Below are positions 42,308 through 51,801 of a DNA stretch of 64,000 nucleotides, in pieces. The DNA comes from Acutalibacter muris (lineage in GTDB: Bacteria > Bacillota > Clostridia > Oscillospirales > Acutalibacteraceae). Each line of letters begins with the position of its first letter. Positions within the stretch are counted from its first letter, which is position 1. The notes beneath the pieces are model-generated. The model ran no database searches. It had not been told where the DNA came from and worked only from the letters and a program-made list of their open reading frames with translations. The stretch covers positions 1,922,001 to 1,986,000 of the forward strand of contig NZ_CP021422.1 in assembly GCF_002201475.1 (NCBI RefSeq), written 5' to 3'. A program made the translations under genes and the position numbers.

Positions 42308-42427
42308 TTCAATTTAACACCTCACTTTTCCCTGTTTCGTTATGAACCCCCACAGACTGTATTATAGGTTCTCCGCCTCTACCGTTCTCTTTTTACTTTT
42401 TGCATATTGAATTTGCCAGTATCATCA

Positions 42428-42604
42428 TCACAGCGCAGTCAAGCAAAGTAGTCGCCCCGAAGACATACTCCATAGCAGCAGGAAGTGTTTTTTGGCCAAT
42501 CGCCATATCAAAATGATCAGTAAAAGGATTGTTATCAGGACAAATACAGCAAACACCACCCATATCATCCAATCTGGTCCGTTCGTTATGTCTTTTAACT
42601 TCAT
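42428..42604 (-). CDS. Small single-span membrane protein, perhaps frameshifted
   Basis: 58 residues with one strong membrane helix (MIWVVFAVFVLITILLLIIL). ATG 42604 has AGGAG seven bases upstream. Another frame downstream reads AAMEYVFGATTLLDCAVMMI, also hydrophobic, so a longer two-helix protein may have been frameshifted near 42500. No family is recognised. Confidence 0.4.
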   Translation of the reverse strand: MKLKDITNGPDWMIWVVFAVFVLITILLLIILIWRLAKKHFLLLWSMSSGRLLCLTAL

Positions 42605-42689
42605 CCCGACTCTCCTTTCCCCCAATAAACACTCTATTGTTTTAGTAGCTTATTATAACAGATTTCCATTGGCTCTGCTCAACATTTCA

Positions 42690-42728
42690 AGCCCATCTAA
42701 TGATAACTTAATTCTCATCAGATGGGCT
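42690..42728 (-). terminator. Stem-loop after the ABC permease gene
   Basis: AGCCCATCT pairs perfectly with AGATGGGCT across a 21-base loop. It lies 22 bases past the permease stop; the T-run is poor, so its efficiency is doubtful. Confidence 0.4.
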
Positions 42729-42749
42729 GAAATATTCACATCACTCTCA

Positions 42750-43397
42750 TTATAGCTCCTGCTTTGAAAAGATATAACAGCTTAGTTTGAACATCACGGC
42801 AACCCATATAACGACGATCACCGGAGCGATACAGAGCAGCATTGGGATCATATCCTCCGTTAAGACGATTCCTATACCCTCCAGCAGCTTATATATACCG
42901 TAGAAAATTGCACTCGGGGCGATAAACGAGGCAATCATCAGCATACGCGCCCGCTCTGCGCCAAACTTGAACACTAAGGGGATCGAAATACTGCCACAGA
43001 TTGCCGTGTACAGCAAACCAATTAGGCTCAACTGCAGAAGCGTCACGATTCCCTCTGTATTCAGCACAAGTTTATGAAGCAGGACGCCGCCGCCAGCCCC
43101 CAGCACAAGGCCTGCAATAGCGCCGCCAACCGCAAAAATCAGCAGAACGATAAACTTGGAGGCTACCAGATCCTTTCTGGAGACAGGCATAATCATGGCA
43201 TATCGCGGCCACTTGGACATATTATCAAAGGAAAATGTCGTGATAACCATCGTTCCGCAGATCACGCCGCTGGCAACCACATAGCTCTCTGTACCGGCAG
43301 AGGATATCAGTCCGACTGCCAAAATGACCAGAACCAAGAGCATAGACTTCATGTTATGTCCGATATTATATAGGTCTTTCAAAATCAGGCTTTTCAT
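42750..43397 (-). CDS. ABC-2-type permease of the GntR operon
   Basis: 215 residues, MKSLILKDLYNIGHNMKSML with six membrane segments. The N-terminal LKDLYN pattern and size match the ABC-2 permease group often paired with YtrA regulators. It overlaps the ATPase stop by 4 bases. Confidence 0.75.
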   Translation of the reverse strand: MKSLILKDLYNIGHNMKSMLLVLVILAVGLISSAGTESYVVASGVICGTMVITTFSFDNMSKWPRYAMIMPVSRKDLVASKFIVLLIFAVGGAIAGLVLGAGGGVLLHKLVLNTEGIVTLLQLSLIGLLYTAICGSISIPLVFKFGAERARMLMIASFIAPSAIFYGIYKLLEGIGIVLTEDMIPMLLCIAPVIVVIWVAVMFKLSCYIFSKQEL

Positions 43398-44254
43398 TTT
43401 GTCCTCTCTCCCTTCACATACAAAAGCAGAATATCGTCAATAGCGGCGTCATCCACCACAGCGTTTTTATATCGCCGTCTTGCCTTTTCTTTATCCGCTA
43501 CCAGCACGTTCCACTGGTAATCTTCTTTTCGATACGCAAGGATCTCCGATTTGTCAATTTCGTCAAAGGCAGCAGCTCCGCAGCGGATTATGCCGTACTG
43601 GTATAGAAGCTCATCCTTTGCCTTGCAGAACAGCACTTTTCCCTGGTGAATAAACGTAATAGAGTCCGCAACTTTCTCCAGGTCAGTGGTGATATGCGAG
43701 GAAATCAGAATAGAATGTTCCTCGTCCTGCACAAATTCCAGGAAGACGTCCAGAATATCATCCCTCATCACCGGATCAAGACCGCTGGTGGCCTCATCCA
43801 GAATCAGCAGCTTCGGCCTGTGCGAAAGCGCCACTGCGATGCAGAGCTTCATCTTCATCCCTTTGGAGAAAGTCTTAATCTCTTTATCCGCAGGAAGCTG
43901 GAAACGGTTCAGGTATTCTCTGTACAGGCGGTCCTCCCACTGCTTATATGCCGCCTGAGAGATTTTCCCGACCTTGGCCGCTGTCAGCGTCTCGTAGAAA
44001 TTGATACCGTCGAATACAACACCGATATCCTCCTTCAGCTGCTTTGCAGAGGACAGTTCCTGCCCCCAGAAGGTCACAGTTCCGTCATCCTTATGAATCA
44101 GCTCCAGAATGGCGTTGATTGTGGTACTCTTGCCAGCGCCGTTTTCACCGATCAGCCCCATAATCGTTCCTTTCGGAATCGAAAAGGACACATGATCCAG
44201 TGTAAAATCTGCATATTGCTTTGTCAGGTTTCTGACCTCTAAAATGTTGTCCAT
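43394..44254 (-). CDS. ABC ATPase of the GntR operon (YtrB-like)
   Basis: 286 residues: Walker A GENGAGKST, signature FSKGMKMKLCIAVALS, Walker B LILDEATSGLD (Ala in place of the usual Pro) and H-loop ISSHI, then a ~70-residue C-terminal domain. I use ATG 44254; a GTG at 44257 overlaps the upstream TAG. Confidence 0.8.
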   Translation of the reverse strand: MDNILEVRNLTKQYADFTLDHVSFSIPKGTIMGLIGENGAGKSTTINAILELIHKDDGTVTFWGQELSSAKQLKEDIGVVFDGINFYETLTAAKVGKISQAAYKQWEDRLYREYLNRFQLPADKEIKTFSKGMKMKLCIAVALSHRPKLLILDEATSGLDPVMRDDILDVFLEFVQDEEHSILISSHITTDLEKVADSITFIHQGKVLFCKAKDELLYQYGIIRCGAAAFDEIDKSEILAYRKEDYQWNVLVADKEKARRRYKNAVVDDAAIDDILLLYVKGERTK

Positions 44255-44256
44255 CA

Positions 44257-44634
44257 CTATTCCTCCTCCTGATAGAACATCGTCAGCAAATCTATCGTTT
44301 TTCCCAGTGAAATTCCGCTGGTCCGGGCAATTTCCGCCGCTTCCTGCAGGTGTTCTTCCATCTGCCTCTGCCGCTCCTCCTGATAGAAGTCCTTGTTGTT
44401 TGCCGTGATAAAACTCCCTCGCCCCACCGTTGTTTCGATGAAACCGTCCCGCTGCAGGTCTTCATATGCCTTCTGTACGGAGGTAACGCTTACATGAATT
44501 GACTTTGCCAAAGCGCGCATGGAGGGAATGGAATCACCGGTTTGCAGCTCGCCGCTCATAACTTTCGCTTTAATCTGCGAGGTAATCTGCTCATAGATTG
44601 GCTGACCTTTATTGCTGCTGATGATTATTTCCAC
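44257..44634 (-). CDS. GntR-family (YtrA subfamily) regulator
   Basis: 125 residues: winged helix (PIYEQITSQIKAKVMSGELQ, then IPSMRALAKSIHVSVTSVQK, FIETTVGRGSFI) with the short ~50-residue C-terminal helical tail typical of YtrA proteins. These repress adjacent ABC operons until cell-wall antibiotics induce them. It ends in the start of the ATPase gene. Confidence 0.85.
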   Translation of the reverse strand: MEIIISSNKGQPIYEQITSQIKAKVMSGELQTGDSIPSMRALAKSIHVSVTSVQKAYEDLQRDGFIETTVGRGSFITANNKDFYQEERQRQMEEHLQEAAEIARTSGISLGKTIDLLTMFYQEEE

Positions 44635-44669
44635 GCTGCAGCTCCTCTCGTTGTTCTAATTGTATTGCT

Positions 44670-44709
44670 TGTATGAGTACATTATAACCAATTCGCACAT
44701 TGTTGTCAA
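44670..44709 (-). promoter_or_regulatory. Consensus promoter and dyad operator of the GntR operon
   Basis: On the minus strand TTGACA (44709-44704) and TATAAT (44686-44681) with a 17-base spacer. A TGTA-TGAG-TACA dyad at 44670-44681 overlaps the -10 edge, well placed for repression by the YtrA-like protein. Confidence 0.75.
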
Positions 44710-44804
44710 GAGAAATTTCAAAATTGGAGCAATTTCTTCATGGGATTTACTTGGGATAGCTAAAACGGACCCATGACACGGACGATCGCCTTCTGAAACG
44801 AATA

Positions 44805-44843
44805 AAAAAAGTGTGCCACCCAAAAGGCTCGGTACACTTTTCC
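44805..44843. terminator. Bidirectional terminator
   Basis: AAAAGTGTGCC pairs with GGTACACTTTT; A-runs and T-runs flank both sides. It separates the acetyltransferase fragment from the GntR operon. Confidence 0.65.
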
Positions 44844-44859
44844 GTTTCAAACACTTTAG

Positions 44860-45012
44860 TCAGAAGTCCAACTGCATTTCATCATTTAGGGACTTAAATC
44901 CCAGCTTTTCATAAAGCGGCCTGCCCTGTTCCGTTGCGCCCAGGCATACGCGGCCCGCTCCCCATTCTTTGGCGGACTGCAGGCAGTTTACAACGATTTG
45001 CGTGGGGTGTGG
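44860..45012 (-). pseudogene. GNAT acetyltransferase, C-terminal fragment
   Basis: Reads VVNCLQSAKEWGAGRVCLGA, then TEQGRPLYEKLGFKSLNDEM, the last helix-strand pair of a GNAT N-acetyltransferase including the Y-E-K-L-G-F motif. The upstream ~100 residues are replaced by unrelated sequence. Confidence 0.65.
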
Positions 45013-45091
45013 TGCGAAGTCCCATGGCCCTGCACCAGAGGAATAAAATACTCTGTTTCGACACCCCCGGTTCTTTCCGATGCAGACCGCT

Positions 45092-45463
45092 TTATTTTTG
45101 TTCTCCAAACATGGATGATGATAGAAATATATGATAATTCTCCACAATCGAAAGCTGTATAGCATTTGTGCTATTGTCATCTGCGATTGCATTTAGTTTG
45201 AAAAACACTTCGTCAGACGACATTTCAGCAAGAGTTTCGAGATCAGTATCATACCAAAAAGATTGAATATCATTGATTGCATTTGCAAGTGCTGTGTCCC
45301 GTTCTCCGACTGTGACTACTTGAGGATCAAGGTGATAAGAAATGCCATACATTAAACTTTGTTGTCTCTTCGAAAAGGCGGACAACCTCCTCATCGTATG
45401 ACAAGTCAATTCCCGGTTGGCAAGTACATACATCCCCCAAACAAGTGAGTTAAACCAATACAT
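45092..45463 (-). CDS. Hypothetical protein, possibly a fragment
   Basis: 123 codons; the part after residue ~12 (VLANRELTCHTMRRLSAFSK, VVTVGERDTALANAINDIQS) has normal protein character, ending FLSSSMFGEQK. No clear ribosome site is seen at the start and it borders a truncated acetyltransferase gene. No family is recognised. Confidence 0.35.
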   Translation of the reverse strand: MYWFNSLVWGMYVLANRELTCHTMRRLSAFSKRQQSLMYGISYHLDPQVVTVGERDTALANAINDIQSFWYDTDLETLAEMSSDEVFFKLNAIADDNSTNAIQLSIVENYHIFLSSSMFGEQK

Positions 45464-45520
45464 AGCTCTGCAATAAACAACAACTTTGTGACGCTGTCAA
45501 AACACCAGATATTCACATAT

Positions 45521-45910
45521 TCATGCGCCCTCATCTGCCGATTCGTCTTTGCCCTGCGGATATTCCTGCCCATCTACCCCTTCCGGCACAAGTTCATGAA
45601 CACCATGTCCACCGGCCTTCTGCTGTTCAGGCTCCTCTGTTTGGTTGCCGGGAGCTGAATTCTTCCGTACATCCTCGCCGTCATCAATAGGTTCGCTGAT
45701 GGGCGGTGTGTATGCTTCGCCGTCCACCCACTCCGGGACAAGCTCCTGTGCTCCCTGCTTCAACCCGGTCTGGGCCTGTTTTCCGCTCTGATCATCCTTC
45801 TTATCGCCGGAGTTATTTCCACAGGCAGCCAAAGCTAAAATCATGATTGCGGCCAAACCACAAAGTAAAAATCTTTTATTACAATATATTTGGTCGAAAT
45901 AATCCTTCAA
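45521..45910 (-). CDS. Lipoprotein-like protein with duplicated VPE-VDG motif
   Basis: 129 codons; KRFLLCGLAAIMILALAACG forms a lipoprotein signal. The acidic mature part has two similar segments, QELVPEWVDGEAYTPP and HELVPEGVDGQEYPQG, separated by about 45 residues. The apparent TTG start sits at the edge of the IS110 region, so the true 5' end may be altered. Function unknown. Confidence 0.5.
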   Translation of the reverse strand: MKDYFDQIYCNKRFLLCGLAAIMILALAACGNNSGDKKDDQSGKQAQTGLKQGAQELVPEWVDGEAYTPPISEPIDDGEDVRKNSAPGNQTEEPEQQKAGGHGVHELVPEGVDGQEYPQGKDESADEGA

Positions 45911-45939
45911 CCAGAAGGACTTTCCACCATCTCGTGCCT

Positions 45940-46180
45940 AAGCTACAATAAGAGGAGCAACTGGCTGGCGTAACTCTTTTAGGGCTTCTAAGTCCGCACA
46001 TGAGACAGTCAGCCATCCTCTTGTTGCGGCGTTCGGTTTAAGCAGGTTGAGCCAGTCCTGTGGCTCATCCTCCCGCCCATGGGCGGGAAGATAGATTTGC
46101 CGGCAGAGTTCGTGTCACCCAATAGATTGAATCGGCAGCGAGAAAAGATGGGTTCCGGTTGTGCAATATTGTATTGGAGG
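45940..46180 (+). ncRNA. Candidate bridge RNA of the IS110 element
   Basis: IS110-group elements encode a bridge RNA in the non-coding end before the recombinase. This stretch has strong hairpins, TGAGCCA-GTCCTG-TGGCTCA (46048-46067) and CCCGCCCATGGGCGGG (46074-46089), and no reading frame. The assignment rests on family knowledge and position; loops for donor and target DNA were not resolved. Confidence 0.4.
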
Positions 46181-46187
46181 AATGTAA

Positions 46188-47387
46188 ATGAACTCTGTTG
46201 GCATCGATGTTTCAAAAGGTAAAAGCACGATAACTGTAAATCGTATGGGAGAAGAAATCATCCCGCCCTTTGATGTTGATCACACCATCAGTGAACTCAG
46301 CGAGCTGGCAAAGCTGCTGAAAAGCCTGGACGGTGAGACCCGCGTTGTTATGGAGGCAACAGGCAACTACTATCTGCCCATTGCCGCCATGATTTACAAT
46401 GCCGGCATTTTTGTCTGCGTGGTCAATCCCATACTGTTACGAGGGTACGGCAGCAGCCTGAGACCTGGCAAAACAGACCGGGCAGACGCCAGAAGGCTCG
46501 CCAGGTATGGCCTGGAACACTGGACTGAACTTTTGCCATATGCACCGCAGGAGAACACCCGGGCACTGCTCAAAACCTGTTCCCGGCAATATCAGCAGTG
46601 CGCGAAGATACAGACTATGCTCAAAAACAGTCTTATTGCACTGCTGGATATGACTTTTCCTGGCGTAAACCGGATTTTCACCAGTCCGCAAAGGCCTGAC
46701 GGCAGCCAGAAATGGGTGGACTTTGCTGACAGTTTCTGGCATCGTGAATGTGTTTCTGGGCTTTCCGAGAAGACTTTTACGGACAAGTATCATATGTGGT
46801 GCAAAAAGCATGGCTATAATTTTTGCATCGCCAAAGCCTGCCAGATTTATGCCTGTGCCTCTGCCGCTGTAAGCGTCCTTCCTAAAACTGAGCACACAAA
46901 ATTCTTGCTCAAACATGCTGCCGCTCAGCTTAAATCCACTTCCGCGTCTTTGGCCGCGCTCCGCAACGAAATGCAGTCCTTAGCCTCGGCGCTGCCCGAA
47001 TATTTCGTGGTCATGGAGAAATTCGGTGTTGGCCCTGCCCTTGGCCCTCAGCTCATAGCCTAGATCGGCGATGTGCGCCGTTTCAAATCGAAGAAATCTC
47101 CGGTTGCATTCGCTGGGATCGATGCTCCGCCGCATCAGTCGGGGTTATTCAATATGCGCAGCCGTCATATCTCTAAGCGCGGTTCTCCGGCTTTACGCAG
47201 AACCCTGTTTCTTATTATGACTACGATCCTGGCACGTTCTCCATCCGACGAACCTGTCTACCAGTTCATGATCAAAAAGCGCTCTGCGGGCAAGCCTTAT
47301 AAAGTGTGCATGATGGCTTCCGCCAATAAATTTCTCCGCATCTACTATGCCTCTGTAAACGCCTTTCTCAATTCCCTGCAGGCTTAA
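46188..47387 (+). pseudogene. IS110-family transposase with one internal amber codon
   Basis: N-terminal DEDD domain (VGIDVSKGKSTITVNRMG, VVMEATGNYYLP, GKTDRADARRLARYGL) and C-terminal Tnp_20 domain (AFAGIDAPPHQSGLFNMRSR, SKRGSPALRRTLFLIMTTIL). TAG at 47061 lies in one continuous frame where homologues have Glu (GPQLIA-x-IGDVRRF). GGAGGAATGTAA precedes the ATG. One base change separates it from a full 399-residue enzyme. Confidence 0.8.
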
Positions 47388-47526
47388 CTTCCATTTGAAT
47401 TTGACAATTCGGCTGACGTTTTTATTGGGCGGCGGCTTGTTTTTATATGCTCTTTTTACCGCTTCTCTTTCATCATCACTTTTTTTCATTTTCGGTATTG
47501 ACTTTTATTAGCAGGTCTCATAGGGG

Positions 47527-47565
47527 TAAAAAAATACTCCCTATCTGTTTTCAATAGAGAGTATA
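47527..47565 (-). terminator. Terminator of the third two-component operon
   Basis: Minus strand: ATACTCTCTAT/ATAGGGAGTAT stem, loop near TGAAAACAG, then TTTTTTT, about 15 bases past the kinase stop. Confidence 0.75.
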
Positions 47566-47577
47566 CACTGCAATTAT

Positions 47578-48765
47578 CTACTTTTTCTCAAAAGAGGGAG
47601 TTTTGAAAAAAGCGAGTACTCTTGCGCCGTTTGAAACATCGGCAATCTTCAAGTAACCGCCATAATTTTCACATAGCAACTTACAGATGTATAATCCAAG
47701 GCCAAAATGTTCAGAACGTTCTGTTTCTTCTGTAAAATAGGGACTTGTTACCTTGTGAACAGTCTTTTTATCGAATCCTTTTCCGTCATCTGATACGGAA
47801 AGTAATAACCCGTTGCCCTGTAAAGAAAAAGACAGTGTGATGGAAGTCTGGGCAAATCGCACAGCATTTGCTATGAGATTATTGCATACTTCAGAAACAA
47901 ACATTTTATCCATAAGAATATCACAGTCAACCGTTTTATTTTGCATAAGTAGCTTTTTCCCGTTTTGTGTGCATAAAATCAGCGCACTTTCCTGCAGAGA
48001 CGATACGAACTGCTGTAAAGGAACCGTTTTATATTCCGGCCGTGTATCCTCCAGTCGCCGAAGGTTACTCACACTATTTACGTAGGCTTCCATACGGGAA
48101 AGGTGCTTTCCCATGGTGACAGCGATTTCTTTTGTCTGCGCATGTTCACTTGACTGCAGCATCTCATTATATCCTTTCAGCACCGCGAGAGGGGTGCGCA
48201 GGTCATGTGCAAAAGTAGCATTAAGCCGCTTGCGTTCTTCGACCTGACGCCACATTTCAGAAAAATTATTTGCAAGCATAGCCCGCATAGTTTCAAAAGA
48301 GCCAACCAGTCTCCCCAATTCATCTTTGCTGTCATATCCAATTGAAAAGTCTAAATCGTTATTGGATATCTTTTCTGATGCTGTCCGTAACTCAGCAAGC
48401 GGCTTTCTCAGTTTTTTTCTGTAAAAAAGCAATGCCGCCGCTATAATACACAGCGCAGAATACACAGGTGCGGCAATCAAGGGAAGCAGCTTCAATAGAT
48501 TTATAGTGCGTTCGTCACTTGGAGACAACGGAACAAATTCTTTTCCAATATATACGCCGTCTCCCAAGCGTTCGCCCTGCTCATTTGTCAGATAATTTTT
48601 TTCACCGGACGCTGGGTAAGACATCCGAATGGCTTCGGCTGCTCTTTCGCATATGGAATTTGTCATTACCGAAAGAACGAGTGCAAGCATGACAAAAATC
48701 ACAATATAAAACACAAGACTTCCAGGAAGGGATAAATCTCGCAGGGTACGCTTCATTTTATCCAT
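47578..48765 (-). CDS. Sensor histidine kinase (pair 3)
   Basis: 395 residues, paralogue of the kinase at 36756: membrane segments near 16-36 and 92-115, HAMP-like linker, H-box TFAHDLRTPLAVL, N-box NLIANAVRFAQTS, G-boxes DDGKGFD and FGLGLYICKLL. Its ATG overlaps the ancestral regulator tail, so translation may have been coupled. It appears intact although its regulator is truncated. Confidence 0.85.
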   Translation of the reverse strand: MDKMKRTLRDLSLPGSLVFYIVIFVMLALVLSVMTNSICERAAEAIRMSYPASGEKNYLTNEQGERLGDGVYIGKEFVPLSPSDERTINLLKLLPLIAAPVYSALCIIAAALLFYRKKLRKPLAELRTASEKISNNDLDFSIGYDSKDELGRLVGSFETMRAMLANNFSEMWRQVEERKRLNATFAHDLRTPLAVLKGYNEMLQSSEHAQTKEIAVTMGKHLSRMEAYVNSVSNLRRLEDTRPEYKTVPLQQFVSSLQESALILCTQNGKKLLMQNKTVDCDILMDKMFVSEVCNNLIANAVRFAQTSITLSFSLQGNGLLLSVSDDGKGFDKKTVHKVTSPYFTEETERSEHFGLGLYICKLLCENYGGYLKIADVSNGARVLAFFKTPSFEKK

Positions 48766-48779
48766 TTATACCCGCACCC

Positions 48780-49427
48780 CTAAACCGTTTCGATATATAC
48801 TTTGTCTGTATATGCAGCTATTTTTGTCCGGATCCTGCGAATATACTCTGTCACAACACTGCTGTCCCCTTCGCTGTCATATCCCCAAATGCTTTCATAA
48901 ATCCGTTCCTTATCGAAAATCTGCCCCGGATTCTGGGATAAAAACTCTACGATGTCAAATTCTCTTTTTGCAAATCCTATACGTTTCCCCTGAAAGAACA
49001 AACAGCGTTCTGTATAGTCGATAACCAAGTCACTGGAAAACTTAATCTTCGCCTCGAAATTATGCCGTGTTTCTCTCCGTAAATGTGCTTTTACCCTTGC
49101 TTCAAGCTCTACAAGTGAAAAGGGCTTAACGATATAATCATCACCGCCGGCAGCAAATCCTTTTACCTTATCTGTATCTTCAATCCGGGCGGTCAGAAAA
49201 AGAATAGGACACGATATATAATCCCGAATATGCCTGCAGACCTCTAATCCATCCAGACCTGGCATGCATATATCAAGCAAAATAATATCCGGATTATGCT
49301 CCACTTGTTTTAGCGTTTCCGTTCCATTTGCCGCCGTTAAAACGACATAGCCTTTGCGCCTAAAGAAACTTCCAAGCATTGACACAATATCCGCTTCGTC
49401 ATCGGCTATCAATATTTTTGCGCTCAT
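48780..49427 (-). pseudogene. OmpR-family response regulator truncated by Trp-to-amber (pair 3)
   Basis: 215 residues: receiver with Asp52 (ILLDICMPGLDG) and an almost complete winged helix ending VYIETV. The TAG at 48782-48780 sits where the paralogue has TGG (ETVWGVGYKWAK). The frame goes on G-C-G-Y-K-W-I-K to TGA at about 48753. The missing nine residues form the last hairpin of the DNA-binding domain, so the protein is probably defective. GGAGG lies before the ATG. Confidence 0.75.
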
Positions 49428-49463
49428 TTTTCACACCTCCATTTGGATTAGTATAACAGATGC

Positions 49464-49482
49464 TTCTCAACATTTTATCTAC
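49464..49482 (-). promoter_or_regulatory. Shared 19-bp motif, site 3 (regulator gene, pair 3)
   Basis: TTCTCAACATTTTATCTAC, 37 bases upstream of the regulator start; a TATACT box lies between. Confidence 0.6.
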
Positions 49483-49749
49483 ATCTTCTTTCCTCTCATA
49501 TTATGTCCAATAAGCTTTCTGCTCTTTCCATATTTCATGGGTGCTGAATGATAGCGTCTACATAGGTCGGCATCATAAAGAAGCAGATGCTTTACGGTCA
49601 AACTCATATATCTAAAAGCAATGAGGGCAGAGACGCAGGTCCCCACCCTCATTATTTCTTCTTTGGTTCCCATATTCGACAACCTTTTTTGTATTTTTGC
49701 TTACATTAGGACACAACGCCCATTCGGTTTTTACCATCTAACAACCTCC
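49483..49749. other. Gene-free stretch with one hairpin
   Basis: No credible gene. AATGAGGG/CCCTCATT (49618-49652) followed by ATTTCTT is a weak terminator-like hairpin. Confidence 0.4.
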
Positions 49750-50016
49750 TTACCACCATAACATTGAAGCTAATGTTGTAACGGTTGCATCATCATCGTC
49801 ATTGTTTTGCGTTTCGATTTTGCAAAAGCCAACCCATTTCTCTTGTTTGGAAATATTGTAAACCATATAGCTGCATTGAAATTCCTTTTGTAAACGGAGA
49901 ACAATAGCATAATTAACTTCAATATTCAAAATATTTTTTAGATTATCAAAGGATAACTTAATCTCTGTTTTTCCGGTATTTTCAAGATATTTTTGCAGTT
50001 CTTTATAATTCCCCAT
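49750..50016 (-). CDS. Small DUF7662-like protein
   Basis: 88 residues: YKELQKYLENTGKTEIKLSF, then DNLKNILNIEV resembles the L-x-x-Y-L...LTF-x-x-I-E-x-I-L-G pattern of DUF7662, and KWVGFCKIETQN the family's closing strand. ATG 50016 follows GGAGGATAAT. Function unknown. Confidence 0.5.
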   Translation of the reverse strand: MGNYKELQKYLENTGKTEIKLSFDNLKNILNIEVNYAIVLRLQKEFQCSYMVYNISKQEKWVGFCKIETQNNDDDDATVTTLASMLWW

Positions 50017-50702
50017 ATTATCCTCCATTCAACGCCGATTTTTATAACAAAATATAGCAACATAATATATCCTGTTTAATTATCATTCGCTCTCTTGCTC
50101 TTTCGCTGTTCTCTGTGCCGGTATACGCGGTTCGCTCGAAGGAAGCTCTATCTGACTTTTATAGGTTATCTTATTCCCAAGATACTTGAAGCCTCCGTTG
50201 TCATATGGCATTACTGTAACCTCGTGCGAAAAAAGGCAATCCGTCTTATTGTCCAGGCACATGACATTCACTTTCAATGTTATTGACCCGTCTTTATTCT
50301 CTGTTGCCTCTGTGATTTCCGGTATCACCGTTGGGTAATACGCAATGTTGGAGCAGTTAAGGTCCTGCCAGGGGTATATATCTTTTTCCGCGTTATATAA
50401 TGCCCTTTCTTTGAACTCTGCCAGAGAGATTTCAAAATATGGCAGAATTATCCCCTCAAACTCCTCTGCCGGAATACAGCAATGGTAATATGGCTCATCC
50501 TCTTGCGCATAGTCCCTTGCATAGACATAATCATTGTGTTTCAATTTATATAGCCATTCAAACAGGTCGTTAAAGCACAAGTCCCCATAATCCGAGGTAT
50601 CCCAATCACAGAGAAACAGATTTACATTGTGATACCCCACTGGCAAAATATATTTTGCATTTAAGTCGTATAATTCCTTGTCTACAGGCTTAAGCCTTAA
50701 TA

Positions 50703-51801
50703 TTATTCCTGAAAAACGACCTAGAAAAAAGCAGTAGAAAGTGGTAAAATAGAGAGTATGGAATACATAGATTTACGAAAACTGAAAAGTGGAGAACTCA
50801 AGCAGATACGCCGGCAGGTCGTACGCCTCAAAAAGATGGGGAAAACCGGGAAAGAAATAGAGGAATTAACCGGAGTACGGCAGAGTCGCGCCAGCGAAAT
50901 ATGGACGGCATATAAGCGAGAGGGAGACAAAGCGCTGGAACCGAAGAAACACGGATTCCAGAAGGGGACGCATCTGCTTCTGACACCGGAGGAGCAGGCG
51001 GAAATACGGGAAACGATTGTTACCCGCCGCCCAGAGGAATTCGGCATTCCTGGGAGTCTGTGGACGCTGAAGAAAGTGTGTGCATACGTCTGGAAAAGGT
51101 ATCGGAAAAAGATCTCGGACGGCAGTGTGTCGGATTATATGCGGCGCTGGGGCTTGACGTGCCAGCGTCCGGTCAAGCGTGCCCGGAAACAGAATCCTTC
51201 CCGTATCTAAAGGTGGCGGGAGGAAGAATATCCGGCCATCGACCAGCGGGCCAAGGCAGAAAATGCCGTGATTTACTGGGGAGACGAGACTGGAATCGAC
51301 AACTGCTCGAACTGTGAGCGCGGGTTTGCACCCAAAGGACAGCCTCCTGTTCTGTCGGTGGAAACGAAAAGAGAGAGGCTGAATATGCTTTCCGCCCTGA
51401 GCAGGCAGGGGGACGTTCGCTTTATGATGTACGAGGATTCCATGAACCAGCAGCGCCTGATCCAATTTATGGACCGGTTGATTCGGACCTCCAACCAAAA
51501 GGTTTTCCTGATTTTGGACAACTTAAAGGTGCACCACGGGAAGAAAGCCGCAGCCTGGCTGGACAAGCATCGGGATAAAATCGAGCTGTTCTTTCTGCCG
51601 CCCTATGCTCCCGAGAGCAATCCGGACGAATATCTCAATCACGCGCTGAAACTTTCGGTCCATTCTGGCGACTTACCTCGGACCATATACGATATCCGCC
51701 ATAAAACTACTTCCTTCATGCGAACATTACAACATTCTCCTGATAAGGTCTCCGCTTTCTTTCAACATAATCAGATTTCCTATATTCTTGTTCGGGGGTA
51801 A
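50703..51801. mobile_element. IS630-family element with TA target duplication
   Basis: 1099 bp flanked by TA at 50701-50702 and 51802-51803, the IS630/Tc1 target. Ends TTATTCCTGAAAAACGA and, inverted, TTACCCCCGAACAAGAA are imperfect inverted repeats. It interrupts the lipoprotein gene. Confidence 0.85.
50758..51801 (+). pseudogene. IS630-family transposase with one internal stop
   Basis: Frame 1: helix-turn-helix part (VVRLKKMGKTGKEIEELTGV) to KQNPSRI, then TAA 51208. The same frame continues RWREEEYPAIDQRAKAENAV and contains the DDE residues in YWGDETGID, LILDNLKVHHG and NPDEYLNHALK. One stop inactivates it. Confidence 0.8.

Larger units (their letters stand above)
45920..47515. mobile_element. 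IS110-family element (boundaries approximate)
   Basis: An IS110-family transposase is flanked by ~270 bp of structured non-coding DNA upstream and ~120 bp downstream (ending near TTTATTAGCAGGTCTCAT). IS110 elements lack long inverted repeats, so the exact ends and core cannot be set from one copy. Confidence 0.6.

Noticed and set aside
17001..48782. Four in-frame TAG codons in otherwise open genes (17001, 22065, 47061, 48780) hinting at amber suppression or recoding
   Set aside because: Ordinary intact genes here also end at TAG (for example at 12693, 13360 and 24915) with no conserved reading beyond, and no suppressor tRNA or pyrrolysine gene is visible. Mutation in a decaying region explains it.
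49479..49682. 67-codon reading upstream of regulator 3
   Set aside because: Overlaps a terminator-like hairpin and the shared motif, has no ribosome site and no family resemblance.
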